From positions 124,001 through 188,000 of the forward strand of contig VZRS01008243.1 of the NCBI GenBank assembly GCA_013398055.1: DNA of 64,000 nt, read 5' to 3'. The notes beneath the pieces were generated by a model that was not told the DNA's origin, made no database searches, and was given only the letters and a program-made list of their open reading frames with translations. Within the stretch, counting starts at the first letter, position 1. Each line of letters begins with the position of its first letter. The position numbers and the translations under genes are program-made. The DNA comes from Ifrita kowaldi (taxonomy: Eukaryota > Chordata > Aves > Passeriformes > Cinclosomatidae). Below, piece after piece: positions 27,181-38,955 of this stretch.

Positions 27181-28060
27181 CACAGAATCACAAAATTAGT
27201 GAAGTTGGAAGGGACCACTGGAGGTGATCTGGTCCCACCTCCCTGCTCAAACAGGGTCCTCTAAAGCACATTATTCAGGATTATGTCCAGATGGTTCTTG
27301 AATATCTCCAGAGAAGGAGACTCCACAACCTCTCTGGACAATCTGTCCCAGTACTCAGTCACTCTCACAGTAAACTTCTTCCTTGTATTTAGGTGGAACT
27401 TCCTGTGCATCAGTTTCTGCCCGTGGCCTCTTGTCATATTGCTGGGCACCACCAAGAAGAGCCTGGATACACCCTCTTGCCACCTTCCCTTTGGATGCTT
27501 ACAGACATTGATGAGGTCCCCATTCAGTTGTCTCTTCCCGAGGCTGAACAGGCCCAGCTTCCTCAGCCTTTCTTCTGAGCAAGGTGCTCAGTCCCTTCAT
27601 CATCTTTGTGGCCCTCCTCTCGATGTGCTCCAGGATCTCCATGTCCCCCTTGTACTGAGAAGCCCAGAACTGGACACAACACTCCAGATGTGGTCTCACC
27701 AGGGCTGAGTAGAGGGACAGGATCACCTCCCTTGACCTGCTGGCAATGATCTCCCTAAAGCACCCCAGGATCCCACTGGCCTTCTTGGCCACAAGGGCAC
27801 TGCTGGCTCATGGACAGCTTGTCCACCAGGACTCCCAGGTCCTTCTCCACAAAGCTCCTTCCCAGCAGATCAGCCCTGAGCCTGTGCTGGTGCAGGGGGC
27901 TGTTCCTCCCCAGGTGCAGGACCTTGCACTTGCCTTTGTTGAATTTTAGAAGGTTCCTGTCTGCCCATCCGTCCACCCTGTTTTTATCCCTCTAAATGGC
28001 TGCGCAGTAGACAGAGAGATCAGCCAATCTTCCCAGAATTATATAGTCAATCACAATTAT
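27181..28060 (-). mobile_element. CR1 LINE, 5'-truncated, antisense
   Basis: The plus strand opens with CACAGAATCACAAAATTAG and GTTGGAAGGGACCACTGGAG, the reverse complement of a CR1 3' end. The minus strand then gives the C-terminal part of CR1 ORF2, ending in a stop near 27261, about 80 bases before the 3' end. Similarity runs back to about 28060, inside the reverse-transcriptase core, and stops there, so the copy is 5'-truncated, as most CR1 copies are. No target-site duplication was resolved. Its 5' end faces the other CR1 that starts about 380 bases downstream. Confidence 0.95.
27261..28060 (-). pseudogene. CR1 ORF2 C-terminal remnant (reverse transcriptase), broken
   Basis: ORF2 of CR1 encodes an endonuclease/reverse transcriptase that copies the element's RNA at the target site; only the end of the RT domain and the C-terminal region are present. 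Minus-strand segments, in order: the region after the catalytic motif (28060-27980); 27976-27755, with FNKGKCKVLHLGRNSP and EKDLGVLVDKLSMSQQC; 27792-27499, with ILGCFREIIASRSREVI, then SALVRPHLECCVQFWA; and 27455-27261, with FTVRVTEYWDRLSREVVESP. The frame changes at about 27755-27792 and again between 27499 and 27455. At 28043-28048 the second aspartate of the catalytic A-D-D triplet reads as tyrosine. It is inactive. Confidence 0.93.
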
Positions 28061-28434
28061 CATAACTATGCTTTTACAAGACAGAAACCCTCTCATTTAA
28101 ACCTTATGAAACATAGTACATATGTATCTACTTTTGGCAAATCCTGTTTAGATCTCAAATGCAAATATATTTATGGCTTTATGCATAACTGTATTTAAAC
28201 ATGTATCTTCTGTCCTGTTGTAATCTCATTTTTTGTGTATATGCAAAATATGAGAATGTTTTTCTTGGTATACATTTTTAGCAATGAAAAAAAGAGATCA
28301 CAGCAAAAATAAAGCTTATCTGCTTCCAGCACCTGCTGAATCAGGCTTGCCTGTGCTGTCAAGTTCTCCAGAAGGCATGTATTAGAAAAAGGATAATAAA
28401 GATTTAACTGTGATACTTAGTTAAAATAAAAATA
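28061..28434. other. Unique AT-rich spacer between two CR1 copies
   Basis: About 375 bases of AT-rich DNA without CR1 similarity. I see no gene, repeat or regulatory motif I can support. Confidence 0.6.
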
Positions 28435-29685
28435 ATGGGGGACAACAAAGAGTTTCTTTGAAAACATTAATGGCAGAAATTATATCAGTCTGTTACAGGA
28501 TAAGGATGGGCACCTCACAAACAGGTCCCAACCAGAGGTGTTTAATGCTTTCTTTACTTCTGTCTTCAACACCGATGATGGACCAAGGGAGTTTCAGGGC
28601 CCTGAGCTGGAGGTCCATAGCTGTCAGAATGATCAACTCCCAGCAGAACCTGAAATTGTGCAGGATGTGCTGCTCCAGCTGGATCCCTATAAATCTATGG
28701 GGCCTGATGGGATTCATCCACCAAGACTACTTAAAGAGCTGGCTGACATCATCACATGTCCTTTCTTGATGATTTTCGAGAAGTATTGGGAACCTACAGA
28801 GGTCCAGCTGACTGGAAGCTGGCAAACATTGTCCCAGTTTTCAAAAAGTTTAGGAAAGAGGACCCTGGAAACTACAAGCCTGTCAGTCTCACTTCAGTGC
28901 CTGATAAAGTTATGGAGAGGATCATTCTGGGAGGCATTGAAAAACACCTGAAAGACAATGCAGTCATTGGTGACAGCCAGCACAGCTTCATGAGAGGAAA
29001 GTTCCGCTTATCAAACCTGGTTTCCTTCTATGACAGGGTAACCCACCAGCTGATCAAGGGAAGCCAGTTGATGTCATCCTCCTGGATTTCAGGAAAGCTT
29101 TCCATACTGTCTCTCACAGGAACCTTCTGGACAGAATGCCCAGCACACTGGATAAACACAGCTGGATAAACACATCATGGGATGGTGTGCAACTGGCTTA
29201 CAGGTCAAGCACAAAGGGTTACAGTGAATGGGGTGACATCAGACTCGGGACCTGTCGCTAGTGGGGTTCCACAGGACTCTGTCCTCAGCCCTATGCTCTA
29301 CCACATCTTCATAAACGACTTGGAAGCAGGACTCAAAGGGATACGTCTGCCAATGGTACTTAATTGGAAGGAGCTGTTGCCTCACTGAGGGCAGAGAGGA
29401 CCTGCAGAAAAACCTCAATAAATAAGAGGCCTAGGCAATCACCAATGGTAGGAAGTTTAATAAGGCCAAGTGCCAGATTCTGTACCTGAGATGGGACAAC
29501 CCTGGATGTATGCACAGACTGGGGAACGCGATGTTGGAGAGCAGTGCCATGGGAAGGGATCTGGAGTCCTGGTTGATGGCAAGTTGAACACGAGTCAGCA
29601 GTGCCCTGGCAGCCAGGAGGGCCAACCGTGTCCTTGTGGGTCCTTTCCAATTCAGAATATTCTGTGATTCTGTGGTTAACTGTGA
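28435..29685 (+). mobile_element. CR1 LINE, 5'-truncated, with internal deletion
   Basis: The element covers the reverse-transcriptase part of CR1 ORF2 and ends at the tandem ATTCTGTG motif (ATTCTGTGATTCTGTGG at 29659-29675). It begins just before the segment encoding DKDGHLTNRSQ, so the endonuclease part of ORF2 is missing. Similarity jumps near 29632 from the region after the catalytic motif (AGCCAGGAGGGCCAACCGTG) straight to the 3' UTR (GGGTCCTTTCCAATTC). This removes the ORF2 C terminus, the very part kept in the neighbouring antisense copy. Divergence is moderate. Confidence 0.95.
28490..29640 (+). pseudogene. CR1 ORF2 reverse-transcriptase remnant, broken
   Basis: Pieces of the RT domain appear in order but in different frames: 28538-28800 (EVFNAFFTSVFNT, then LLQLDPYKSMGPDGIHP); 28783-29060 (ADWKLANIVPVFKK, then GNYKPVSLTSVPDKVMER); about 29064-29150 (motif A, VDVILLDFRKAFHTVSH, with the first catalytic Asp at 29085-29087); and 29182-29330 (NWLTGQAQRV, then motif B SGVPQDSVLSPMLY). 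At least three frameshifts separate them. At 29346-29357 the bases aligned with the F-A-D-D catalytic box encode S-A-N-G, so both aspartates are lost. A 14-bp duplication (GCTGGATAAACACA) lies at about 29148-29175. The copy cannot make an active enzyme. Confidence 0.93.
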
Positions 29686-29869
29686 TTCGGTGAAAACATA
29701 TTAACTTCTATTTAAAACAAGAAGTTGATGCTAAAATTGATTTCCCTGGAGCTAGAATAAACAGTGTTTCCTGCCTTACAAAAAAACCCAGAAATCCTTG
29801 ACATGGCATAAAAAAAGCCAGACTTAACAAAGACAGCTTTAAAAAAACATATTTGTGACCTAAGGGGGC

Positions 29870-30290
29870 TGTCATAATTCAACCCCAGCTGGGTCCCACA
29901 CAGCCCCTCGCTCACTCCACATCCCCAGTAGAATGGAGGAGAGAAACAGAAGAGTAAATGTGAGAGAATTTATAGCTTGAGATAAAAACAATTTAATAGG
30001 TAAATAAAAATCTGCACACAGAAGGAAAGCACAACAAGGAATTAACTGACCATTTTCCAAGGGCAGGCAGGAAAACAGGGCTCCATCATGTGTAATGGTG
30101 ACTTGGGAAGATAAATACCATTACTCTGAACACTACCCTTTCCTTCTTCTCCCCCAGCTTTTACTCCTGAGCACGATGCCATAGCGTACTTCCCTTTTGT
30201 TAGTGAGGGTCGGCTGTCACAGCTGTGTCCCCTCCCTACTCCTTGTGCACCCTCAGCCTCCTCACTGGTGAGATTCCAAAGGCTACTGAA
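29870..30290 (-). mobile_element. Avian ERV LTR, antisense, far end decayed
   Basis: The plus strand begins TGTCATAATTCAACCCCAGC, the reverse complement of the LTR end. On the minus strand the order is: GGGTCAGCTGT-like U3 text, a short promoter region, AAAGCTGGGGGAGAAGAAGG, TCACCATTACACATGATGGA, CCTATTAAATTGTTTTTATC near the poly(A) region, then CACTTTTACTCTTCTG. This is the same order as a bird LTR family I remember. The 5' LTR end (beyond about 30290 on the plus strand) fades into unrecognisable sequence, so no target-site duplication could be matched. No viral genes are attached, so it is probably a truncated solo LTR. Confidence 0.8.
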
Positions 30291-31913
30291 ATCTTCGCTT
30301 TGGCTAACATTTATGACTACAGAAGAAACCCAAGGATATCCCTTGAATAATATGACATTAAGAAATTTGCTGTTTGGCTGATGCACCCTTTCAGTTCTCT
30401 TAGAAGTAGAAACCAAATACTTTTTCTACTTCAATATTCTTCCCATATTTTAAAGCTAATTTTGATGAAAATGTAGTTGTTGTTTGGTTGCTTAGAATTT
30501 ATTTTCTTCAGCCAATTAATTTTCTTTAAATTCTTTTGTAGTGTTAACTCATGTTTTCATAGTGCAAAGTGTTTCAGCTGTAGATTACAACAAATGTGTG
30601 GCCTTTAAGTTAAAGTTGGTTGATGATGTTTTTTTGGACTGGAGTTATAAAGTAACATTTCTGTATTTCATATGCCACAGATCAGAGTTAAACTGTCACA
30701 TCGACAGAAATGTGCTTTTTCATTTAACATGTGTTGTGCTGGTTAGGAGTTGAGTTCTAGCAGAATTGTCTTATAGTCAACAAAGTAAAACTCATTTAAT
30801 ATAAAATTTTTCCCTTACTTTTGAATTATTAGACGACCTGTTTTATGCTATGTGGTATCCTCATAATGTTGATACACTTCCCCCATCAAAATCTGTCACA
30901 AGCACATTCCAGTAAAATGCAAATATAACTACAAGAAGATGATAAAAAATAGACTTAAAATATACATAGCTACTAATTAACATTTCTTCCTTAACAAGGA
31001 AGAAATTGGCTGTATGGGCTATTTTGAGTTGTTTTGAATAGTTGCTATTTATATTTCATATCTGTATAATTATACAACATGAAAATGAGACCTCACGACA
31101 AACACTGTCTGTGCAGTAATTAATTTCACCTAGCAGCAGAGTTTGAGTATTTGAACACTGATTCAAGAGAGACTGGAAGAATTTATTCTGACCTTTTATG
31201 TCAGTATAATCATTCCACGATGAAGATGGCCAAAGAAAATTATTGTCTTGTTTAGACAACTCCAGAAATAGAAGAGTTCAGCAGCTGTGTGCATGTACAC
31301 TCAGCACCACTTTTCAGGGTAGTAATAAAGGCACTGTAGATAACACTGACATTATAAAACCATGATGACCTGAAATTTGCAGCACAAATGGATGCTGTCA
31401 AATATTAAATCTACTTGCAGACATAATCCCTCTCACTAGTCCCTTAGACTTTGCTAGTTTTTACAAGAATTTTAAAAGGTGAAAACATTCTATAATGTAA
31501 TTCCACCACACAATATCAAGGAAGAAAAGTAATTTTTAAATTTTCTTTATAGACAGGAATAAAGGAACAGTGAAGAATAGAGGCTGAGGTATTTGTATGG
31601 TAGATAGACTTTATTTCAATCAAATATGTATATATCACGCCTCTCATCTTTTGAAGTGGATTTCTTGAGGACTGCCATCCTGACTAAATGTTCTCATGAG
31701 ACACAGAGGGCAAATTCTCTGTTACTGAAAGCGTATCCCTGTTAAGTCCAAATTAATCATGCTATTGCAATTTAGAAATTTATTAACCCAGTTTCAGGTG
31801 ATATGACAGTGAAGTTTCATGACACTTTTTTTTTCCAGCAACTTAGCCGTTGAACAAAAGTGGTTGAGAGCTGCCTCAGTGCATACACTAAACTGGCTGC
31901 AGAGGCATAGCCA
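30291..31913. other. AT-rich non-coding DNA, with one inverted repeat
   Basis: A pyrimidine-rich acceptor-like site ends TTCTTTTGTAG at 30540, followed by an open frame to 30753 whose translation I do not recognise and which has no good donor. A minus frame of 124 codons at 30042-30416 is mainly LTR sequence. Otherwise nothing. Confidence 0.45.
30982..31006. repeat. Perfect 11-bp inverted repeat, 3-nt loop
   Basis: ATTTCTTCCTT and its exact reverse complement AAGGAAGAAAT are separated by AAC. It would form a tight hairpin. The arms are short, so chance is possible over a 64-kb window. Confidence 0.85.
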
Positions 31914-31996
31914 CTGTCACTACTGCAGTACTACAAGAGCTGTCACTACTATCACTACTACAAAAACTGTCACTACTACGAGAGCTCTGTCACTCC
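31914..31996 (+). repeat. Small minisatellite, 26-27 bp unit
   Basis: Units starting CTGTCACTACT occur at 31914, 31940 and 31967, with a shortened one at 31987 (CTGTCACTCC). Each contains ACTACNA(G/A)A-type filler, so there are about three copies. It lies inside a short frame that reads as a threonine-rich stretch; this is only the repeat translated. Confidence 0.85.
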
Positions 31997-34069
31997 TGCT
32001 GAAGAAAGATGGAAGCTGATGGTACTAATCCCATTCGAACTCTTGCATGACCAGGGAGCAGAGGTTTCCCCTTCTCCAGCCATTTTCCTTTCTCCCAGTA
32101 GGCAGACTTTGTTTTAAGATGATAGCTATTTAAAATGTGACTCTGATCACAAAGAAATTTTACCATCTCTATTTAGATTTCTAAATAAATACGTGATTTT
32201 GAAGAGCTCTTGCTAACTATATTTCCCATTCTAATTCAATAACCCTTCCCAATTTGGAAATGTCAGTGCATGATTGTAATGTTATGTAAAAAAAAAAAAT
32301 CAAAATTACTAAGAAGCTTTTCTGTTTTCTTTTCACAAGTAACCTCAGATTTCCCTTTCACCTGACTGATCTAAAAGTAGGGAGATTTCAAACACATAAA
32401 CAAACCAAAAAAACAAAGAGCAAAGCAATCTTCCTTACTATCCTAAATTTAGCTGAATACAAGGTACATATTTGCAACTGTATCTGGCTGATAAAAGGCG
32501 GTGATTTATAATCTAAGAGCCAGGGAAAAAAATCAAGCTAATAATTACAGTCATCAAAACCTTCCTCTCGTGTAGTTTACTACTGAACACCTACTTTTAT
32601 ATTCTGCCATGTATCAATTTCTAATTCATGTTCTGATTGCAATCAGGGGGCATCATTGCTCTGTTTCTGCTGGTCTTCATTAATGTTCACAGCCATTTTT
32701 GAGCTGTAAGACAGATTCCAGCAGAGCAGACACAATGCCTAAATTTGTTTTATAGCTGAAATTAGGGAAACCCTCCTAATGAATGAAAACCAGATCACCA
32801 CATCCCACTGCTATAGTTTTTTTTTTTAGCCAGGACCTTTTAATACTAATCCTAGCAAACCTATGAGGATTAAAGAAAAAAAAATAGCTTCTCTTTTCCT
32901 CTATCTAAATCTTTTGCTTTCCCTAATTAACTGTCTAGGTTGGAAGATTCACTGATTATTTGCTTTATCCGTGATATATATGTACTGCATAAACAGACTT
33001 TGAAATGATACTTTAGATTTCCAAGTTTCCCTGTTAAATAAAATACATTATATGCTTTTAGGCTTTTAACAAGGCCTTGGTCATTCTAAAACTGCTGGGT
33101 TATAGTTTTTCTAATAGCCTTATCTTCCCCCTTGCAACTTCAATTCTAAATATAGATTTATCATTATCTGATTTAGGTAAATGAAATAAAGCAAATTAAT
33201 GTACCCCAGGATTTAGTGGTTTGTTGCAACCTGTTTACTAAGAGCCAACACTGAGTCACATATATTCTGGTTTAAGTAACTAAAGAGATTTGTTGAGACA
33301 AGATTTATGTATTAATAGTAAATAAATACATCCTTAGTAAGTATTTATTGTTATGCAGTATCGTTAATATTGGATGTCTCCAGTGGAATATTTTATTCTT
33401 TATTCAGACGAAGAGACAAAAAGCCTGATTCTGACTTTGTATATAGTCGGGTTAAAATCAGTCCACAGGTGATAAGAATCAACATTTTTCTTCACTTACA
33501 TTAATGACTCCCATAAGCAGCTTGCATAAAATGAATAAATATATCTCTATAGGGCAGAGGACAGCCATGCTTCCTCAGGGGCTCAAGTGGAGGCTTCAAA
33601 CTACGAAAATGTAATCCTTAGTGAAGACCTCCAGAATCCATATATTTGCTGAAAAATATCTATCCTTTCCCCACATGAACCCCACTCCCCCAAAAATCCA
33701 ATCAGTGAAGCAACCCTGAGAATGTCTACTTTAGACAACGTATGTGACTAGTCTTTATAGCAATATTTTCCTCTGTCTTTCAGAGATAAGATGCCTGTCT
33801 TGGATTTTACTCCCTGAAAAGCATCAGGCCATTTTAATATGTTGAAGTAATTTTGGAGGTAGTAAATATAGCTTTATGCAGAATAATTTTAACATCATTG
33901 TGCTGAGAATAATTTTTCTGTCTTCACTGTTGGTTGAGATCAAATATTGACTTGTATGGAATAAACACCTCTACAAACAATAGGTTTAGAGATATATGTT
34001 CCATATTCCATTCTACAAACAACAAAAGCTGAAAGCTTCAGTAATGAGATACTCTCTTCAATATTTTAG
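31997..34069. other. AT-rich non-coding DNA, nothing recognised
   Basis: Only short frames and A/T homopolymers (for example 12 A near 32288-32300). No repeat can be named. Confidence 0.5.
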
Positions 34070-34139
34070 GAATGAATTTGCTAATGATTTTACAGAGCTC
34101 TCTCAAGCAACTATTCCTCCAGGTCTAATGACTTTAAAG
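34070..34139 (+). other. Candidate 70-bp internal exon
   Basis: An acceptor-like CTCTTCAATATTTTAG ends at 34069, and an ideal donor (AAAG then GTAAGT) starts at 34140. Between them one frame is open for 23 codons, reading NEFANDFTELSQATIPPGLM and then TLK. The IPPGL piece loosely recalls the turn in MSP/ASH-type immunoglobulin-like domains of ciliary proteins, but that is too short to assign. No partner exon was identified elsewhere in the window. Cryptic splice-like pairs are common in AT-rich DNA, so this is a weak candidate. Confidence 0.25.
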
Positions 34140-36131
34140 GTAAGTTACAGCTTTGTTACAGTTTTTGATTTCCTGCCTTTGAAAGAAATATTTATCTATT
34201 TTTTATTATATTTTTGATTCTTTTGCCACGTACATATGTGCATTATGGGTGTTCATAACTATATAGCATGTAATGGAAACAACAAATCAAGACAGAAATC
34301 ACAGAGCTACACATCTCATTACTTTTTTCTCTGATAATGAGACTGTCTTGATTTCAGTTACTAACATGTAGACTGGTACTTGCCATTGTCACATATGTCA
34401 CATATCATTTGTACTTTTTCAAATACTATGGATATTGAAATAATAATTTTTTACGGATGGGTGAAACTATTGTTCTATCACTGCACGAGACAAGCCAAGT
34501 GAACACACAGGAGCCAAAGCTTATGCTAAACATCACTCTATTATGTTGAAATTACCATAAATTAGAAACTGAAGGCAGGAAAAGAATCACTGCAAGTATA
34601 AGTTTCGGCGTCTAACTGGAGACAGCAAAGTGGGATTACTTCAGGTTACTGAAACTAGCACTGCTCACTGATCAGATCAAAAGGAAGACATAGTGAACAG
34701 TTGTAGCACTGTCTTTAAAGGAACATAGGTAAGAAGCTTGAAGTCAGATTTGGTTTCACTGAGCCTTGGTCAGACTCACTAGAGACCAATGATGCAGCCC
34801 AGCTATGAGATATTGTTCTGGAATGAGGGGAATTCAGTTTGTTCAGACCATGACCAGCAAAGTTATTTTGTACCTCTGAGGTCTGAATGTGCAGGTGCTT
34901 TTGCTGTTTCGTGTTTAAACCATGTTTTACAAACCAGAAGGTACTGTGAAGTTGCTCTGACAGTGCTTTCCTGCCAGTGTAGGTTGCTCCAATACTAATT
35001 TTAAAATCTTAAATAATTAAGAAATTAGATACTTGTGTTCAATCTGTTTGAAAGGAACAGGAAAGGTCAGAAGTTAGGAAGAGGAAAAAGAATAAGGAAA
35101 CAAATAAGAATGGTAAGCATTGCTATTGATAGTAACATTATAGGGAAGTTATCAAAACCAGAGATCACAGGAATAATAATGCCTTAAATCAACAATGGTG
35201 TAAAGAGGTTAAGTGGGTACCACAGGTAGAACACAGAAGGAAACAAAAGCTATCTGCAAATCCTAGGTACTAGCTGATAGTATTTGAGGTTTAAGGACAC
35301 TAATTAACAAACTTATTAAGTCCTGCCAATATATTTTAAAGACTAATGGACAGCTGGACTCTTCAGGTAGGAATACGAAGAAAGGGAAGCAACAAATTGG
35401 AGTTGATATACTGCAATCTAAATAATCTGGTTTTCTTTGTATCATTATTAAAAAACACAGCCGGCATTGTGAGCTAAAAATAAGCAGACATCTGGAGAAT
35501 AACAAAATCTTAAAACTCAGAAAGTAAAACTTTAAAAACAAATAATAGGGACAAAGAAACAAAACTAGTTTTTGATGTTACAAGCTAAAGTGGAATAGGT
35601 GAGGGGAAACAGTAGCGAAACTATGTCAAGATCTTAAATAGGCTTACAAAAAGATCTCTAAGCAAGATCTTACATTAGCTCAGAAAGCACTGCCAAGATT
35701 CCAAGTGGAATGCAAACAAAAGATGCTGATAAACAGCAATGTGTATAAACACAGGGATAAGCAAGCAAGATGTCCCAGAGGAAGTGCCTAGGTATTATCT
35801 TTCTTCACAACATAAAAGTGTGAAAAGCATTAGGAGCACTTTGATTACATTACCACAATACTGACTGTTTTGGAAACACATAAACATACTAATCTCTAAG
35901 GAATAATCAATGCAAGCAAAGTGGATATTCTCTTGTTTGAGCAAAAGTGAATCAGAGTGCGATGCAAGACGGACATAGCCAGGATCAAAGTATGTTGTAG
36001 TCATGCTTCCATGTGGACACAAAAAAGGAACCACTGTAACTCTGAACCAAGCTATTCATGCAGTGCAAACGACACTGTTAGGCATGGAACACAAAACTTA
36101 TGTTCATTTAAACTACTCTGTGAAGCCTCAA
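34140..36131. other. AT-rich non-coding DNA, nothing recognised
   Basis: Short frames only. The 99-codon minus frame at 35263-35562 has a hydrophobic, low-complexity translation with no motif. A GC-neutral stretch begins near 35950. Confidence 0.5.
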
Positions 36132-36154
36132 CCCTAACCCTAAGCATAACCCTA
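36132..36154 (+). repeat. Short telomere-like CCCTAA motif cluster
   Basis: CCCTAACCCTAAG is followed after four bases by AACCCTAAG, so three CCCTAA hexamers lie within 23 bases. This is the vertebrate telomere unit, but three units are too few to show an interstitial telomere; chance or a repair scar are both possible. Confidence 0.5.
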
Positions 36155-38955
36155 AGAGAAGCAGTAGAAGCAGCATTTTCCTGAAGCTGGTGCCAAGCAG
36201 AAAAGTGTGGAGGGAGCAATGCTGGGGCAGTGCCATGCTCCCCTTGGCATGCCTTTTGTAGCTGCAGTGTCCTTGGAGCTCTGGGCTTTGTGTTTTTTTA
36301 TGCCTAACTCCAAAAGGCATGCCAGACTACACCTGATAATTTTGTTCACAGTCACTGAACTGTACTGACAGGCATGAGGAGAGCACGCTGCACTACATCC
36401 TTTGGGAGATGGTGACAGCTCTCACAGATCTCTGTGGCTTTTCAACTCCTTCTCATGACTTGTAACCCATAGAACTTCAAAAAGCCTGTCTTTAAAGGGG
36501 AACCAAATACTGTCTTATGAGAGATTATTCTGCACAAGTAGAATAGTTAACAAAGGAATAACAAGGAATGAAAAAAACAGGACAAAGAAGCAGAATTTTA
36601 TTTCAAAAGGAAAATGAAGCAAAGACTTAGGTTCTTCATTCTACAGTGTCCGTGGACATGTCTAATTTCAAATGCAAGTTCAAAGTTTGACACAGCTGAT
36701 CATGGTATTTAAAATATTCACATGTGCATGTTCATTGGGTTGTGTCCATGCATGTCTCTAGGAGAAAAATACAACCTACCATTCAAGGAAAGGTGCTAAT
36801 ATAGAGAATTAAATGATTAAGTAGAGACATATATAAAGGTAACAAGTTAAAACGACAACCTATCCACAGCTTACCTATAATAATAAAAGACTCTCTCTAC
36901 CAGCTTTGCTTTTCTAATTAGCTGAATACTTGTCAAGAATGATTAATGAGCAATTCATTATACCTTGCTGTTAACCTGGGATTAAAGATTAAGAAGCAAA
37001 TCCTGAGTTAAATCTTTGTGCCTGAGAGGCACCAAGATTCTGCAACAGTGACTGTGCACAAGGACATACAAGATACCAAAGGAATTGTAATGAGGAGGAG
37101 ACAGCAACACGATTCAGGGCGGGGCACCACTTTCTGTATGTGGTCGGTTTAGGTTTAAGGCTTCACAACTTTTGCTTCACAAAAGGCTGAAATTTTCTGG
37201 AAAGTTGGCAGAGTTTCTCTCACTGTTCTGCTCAAATATCCCATTGTTCAGAAGACCTACAACTGGCTTTGTCTGAATGAGAAGAAAAGTACTTGTCAGT
37301 ATTTCAGAAACTCAGAAAGACAGAAAAAAATGCTAAGGGATGTAAATGGTTCTCTCTATAAATGTACTTTGTATTGAGAAGGAATCATACTGCCAATAAT
37401 CTCTAATTTCTTGTCTGGCATGATTTTCAAGTCTCAGAAGCAAATGACATGTGAAATAAAGTACAGTGTCCAGTACAGTTGGACAAAGATTTAGAAACTA
37501 CTGTGATGACAATATCTATAAAAGAATAGAGGTAAGATTGAATATGCAAACTTTTTCCTTTTTGCTAATTTCAATGTTTTTGATAGAGATACTTGGATAT
37601 TCCCTAGGCAATAATTCTGTATGGTGCCAGGAAATTAAGCAACAGTCTCCACTCAAGAGCAGGTTCCATTGCTGAAGTAATCAGACAGATCTCATCCAAA
37701 TTAGTGAAGTTATTTTATTTCCATCAACAGGGTATCCAGCTCTATTTCTTGACTCTTCCTCCTCCTGCACAATTTTTTGTTGTCTTTACACTGTTTATTC
37801 AATATTGGTAAAGAAATTATTTTCTTTTCTTCCACCTGCCACATATAAATTTGAATTGGCTCAGTTTGCCAAAACAATACAGTCACAATTTTCTGGTGAT
37901 GTGGAAATGCATCTTGAAATTAAATACATCCTGCAGCAGCGAAATGTTTCTGTGCCAAATTATATATACAGCTCAAATTTTAGAGATAAATGTCTCCTCT
38001 CCAATTGGGCTGTCAAGGCCATGATTTTGGCCTTATTAAAACATGATTTTGGTACTTTTAATCATATTTTATTCTACTACAGAACACCAGGGCTTTCACA
38101 AAGATGTTTTTCTGCAGCAGACAGAAACTGCACAGAATCAGACATTGACAATTGAGAGAATGTGATCTGATGACATTATTCAGTGAGTGAGTCTGTGCAT
38201 CTACTCAGGCATGAAAAAGAAAGGATCTGTGTTTTAATGTGGTATGTACTGTCACAGGATTATCAAAGGAAATACAAGTGGGAGACAATGTGCAGCTACA
38301 TTAAATCCCTTAGCATTTGAGTTCCTCAGTGCTGTGCCTTGTAAGCAGAACATAAGAAACCTTTGAAGCACCAGCAGCATGTGGCACAGCCTGCATAAAC
38401 TAAAGCAAAAGCCTTTGTGAATGCAAATCTCCTGTGGCAAAAGTGCAACTGTTCTGGCCTCATGAAATTAGAGTCTAACTGCAAAGTTGAAAGTCCAATT
38501 CATTCTAGGATTCAAATCTTTCTGCTGTTGAATGTTTTGTGATGTTGGGATCCTCAAGGACCCTCTTAATGAGTAAGATTTTTTTATGGCAGTAAGAAAT
38601 ATCAGTCTTTGGTCCCCATGTCTTGTAATCTGTAATTAATCAAATGCCATAAAAATTTATAGTACATTAAAGGTTATATTTTTCCAAATGTACTGAGAGG
38701 AGCACACTGAAAAATTAACTTTATGCAATATGGCAGGTTTTCAAACACCCAACAAAATAAGTTGCTTATCCACAATAATAAACAAAAAAGTTCTCTAGAC
38801 TATCAGAGAACATTTTATAACAAACTACTGCTTTTCTTGCCCACTATGAGCTCCTTCTGTCATTAAACTTAAGTAGATTGAAGAATATAACTCTTGTAAA
38901 TATCTGCTGCATCCTCTGTTATTTTGGAAAAAAAGACGTTGTCTCAGTAAAAAGC
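36155..38955. other. Non-coding DNA with two weak splice-like frames
   Basis: A 116-codon plus frame at 37805-38155 has no family match I can see. A short frame ending at a GTAAGA donor-like site near 37531 is similarly unsupported. A GC-richer segment at 36185-36450 shows no recognisable repeat. Confidence 0.45.

Noticed and set aside
27283..27708. 141-codon plus-strand frame over the CR1
   Set aside because: It is the antisense shadow of CR1 ORF2 on the minus strand.
30042..30416. 124-codon minus frame
   Set aside because: It runs through an ERV LTR, which is non-coding.
37805..38155. 116-codon frame as an exon or gene
   Set aside because: No family match and no convincing splice pair.
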